In this document: piece after piece, positions 61,189 through 64,000 of the stretch | How the letters are laid out: each line of letters starts with the position of its first letter | How positions within the stretch are numbered: position 1 is the stretch's first letter | Origin: Blastococcus saxobsidens DD2 | GTDB lineage: Bacteria; Actinomycetota; Actinomycetes; Mycobacteriales; Geodermatophilaceae | Direction: 5' to 3' | Assembly (NCBI RefSeq): GCF_000284015.1 | Contig: NC_016943.1 | Span: 1,219,541 to 1,283,540, forward strand | Length of the DNA: 64,000 nt | Position numbers and translations under genes: made by a program | The notes under the pieces: model-generated | What the model saw: the letters and a program-made list of their open reading frames with translations, nothing else | Told to the model about the DNA's origin: nothing | Database searches by the model: none

Positions 61189-61230
61189 GACGAAGGCGCC
61201 GCACCCCCTCGGGAGTGCGGCGCCTTCGTC
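61189..61230 (+). terminator. Strong hairpin terminator after the DUF5130 gene
   Basis: GACGAAGGCGCCGCAC (61189-61204) pairs perfectly with GTGCGGCGCCTTCGTC (61215-61230), 6 bp after the stop. Confidence 0.75.
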
Positions 61231-61249
61231 CTTCCACCCCGCTCGGCGG

Positions 61250-61272
61250 AATGATCAGGTGACCTGATCATT
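61250..61272. repeat. Palindrome with core TGATCAGGTGACCTGATCA, copy 1
   Basis: 11-bp arms AATGATCAGGT and ACCTGATCATT around one central G. The 19-bp core is repeated at 61314-61334. Its left two-thirds (TGATCAGGTGAC) also occurs at 58626-58637 just after the sortase stop. Confidence 0.7.
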
Positions 61273-61274
61273 TC

Positions 61275-61310
61275 GGGTCCTGGCTCACCACCGGTGCTGA
61301 GCCAGGACCC
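61275..61310. repeat. Hairpin between the two palindrome copies
   Basis: GGGTCCTGGCTCA and TGAGCCAGGACCC form a perfect 13-bp stem around a 10-nt loop, placed exactly between the two TGATCAGGTGACCTGATCA copies. Confidence 0.7.
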
Positions 61311-61313
61311 CTG

Positions 61314-61334
61314 GTGATCAGGTGACCTGATCAC
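61314..61334. repeat. Palindrome with core TGATCAGGTGACCTGATCA, copy 2
   Basis: 10-bp arms GTGATCAGGT and ACCTGATCAC around one central G. Same core as 61250-61272, 64 bp away. Confidence 0.7.
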
Positions 61335-61354
61335 GATGGGCGGCGGGGGTGGGA

Positions 61355-61398
61355 ACGACGGAGCCCCGCCCACCAGCAGGTGGGCGGGGCTCCGTCGT
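61355..61398 (-). terminator. Hairpin terminator after pepN
   Basis: ACGACGGAGCCCCGCCCACC (61355-61374) pairs with GGTGGGCGGGGCTCCGTCGT (61379-61398), 14 bp past the pepN stop on the minus strand. Confidence 0.7.
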
Positions 61399-61411
61399 CC
61401 GGTGCGTGCTG

Positions 61412-63970
<2,559 letters not shown>

Positions 63971-64000
63971 AGCCGCAGCTTGTCATGCGGGGACGACGGT

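Overview
The window comes from a very GC-rich, high-codon-bias actinobacterium. The gene set fits Frankiales/Geodermatophilales-type soil or stone actinobacteria: a fused CofG/CofH FO synthase for coenzyme F420, an NrtR-controlled nadABC operon, a group II truncated globin, EttA, a class F-like sortase, many GTG/TTG starts and many 1-4 nt gene overlaps. The family-level placement is inference from gene content and composition. I could not run a search.

Left part (1-13.4 kb). A TetR regulator faces a three-gene acyl-CoA carboxylase/acyl-CoA dehydrogenase operon of the leucine/branched-chain type (accD1-accA1-acd), with a near-perfect inverted-repeat operator between them. Then comes an accessory stretch. 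It holds a two-gene operon (three-helix membrane protein plus a 57-residue protein) next to a cas-less type I-E CRISPR array of 8 repeats, an IdeR/DtxR-boxed siderophore-binding lipoprotein, a quinone oxidoreductase, an orphan Phd/YefM antitoxin, and a complete IS4-family insertion sequence with a 12-bp target duplication. A cupin gene and a 53-bp fossil of the 3' end of fbiC follow.

Central metabolic island (13.4-22.6 kb). An IclR regulator diverges from seven tightly packed genes: acetoacetyl-CoA synthetase, two separate halves of a PEP-synthase-like dikinase (swivelling-His subunit and ATP-grasp subunit), a biotin carrier protein, a biotin carboxylase, a pyruvate-carboxylase-type carboxyltransferase and a HAD phosphatase. 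I read this as a candidate ketone-activating, biotin-dependent carboxylation system: phosphorylate the enol of a small ketone such as acetone, carboxylate it to acetoacetate, then make the CoA thioester. It is the most interesting system in the window. The biotin uptake operon bioYMN lies 25 kb away.

Middle (22.6-39.5 kb). This part holds fbiC, an ABC-2 exporter pair next to a sigma/anti-sigma pair, a flavin reductase, a pyridine nucleotide-disulfide oxidoreductase, a PAS-GGDEF-EAL protein with a degenerate GGDEF, a luciferase-like monooxygenase, and the nadABC operon opposite its NUDIX repressor nrtR.

Right part (39.5-64 kb). A multiply broken TPR/regulator pseudogene, a secreted CHRD-type protein, tRNA-Arg(UCU), ssb, ettA, a broken phosphatase-like gene, a thioesterase, a MOSC protein, bioYMN, a GH13 glucosidase, glbO/MFS/MscS in overlapping order, a prolyl oligopeptidase, an HNH endonuclease, a sortase with its own surface-protein substrate, an amidase, DUF5130 and aminopeptidase N. 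Several intergenic spaces carry long palindromes, including one family present twice (25.3 and 46.4 kb) and a symmetrical set of palindromes at 61.2-61.4 kb.
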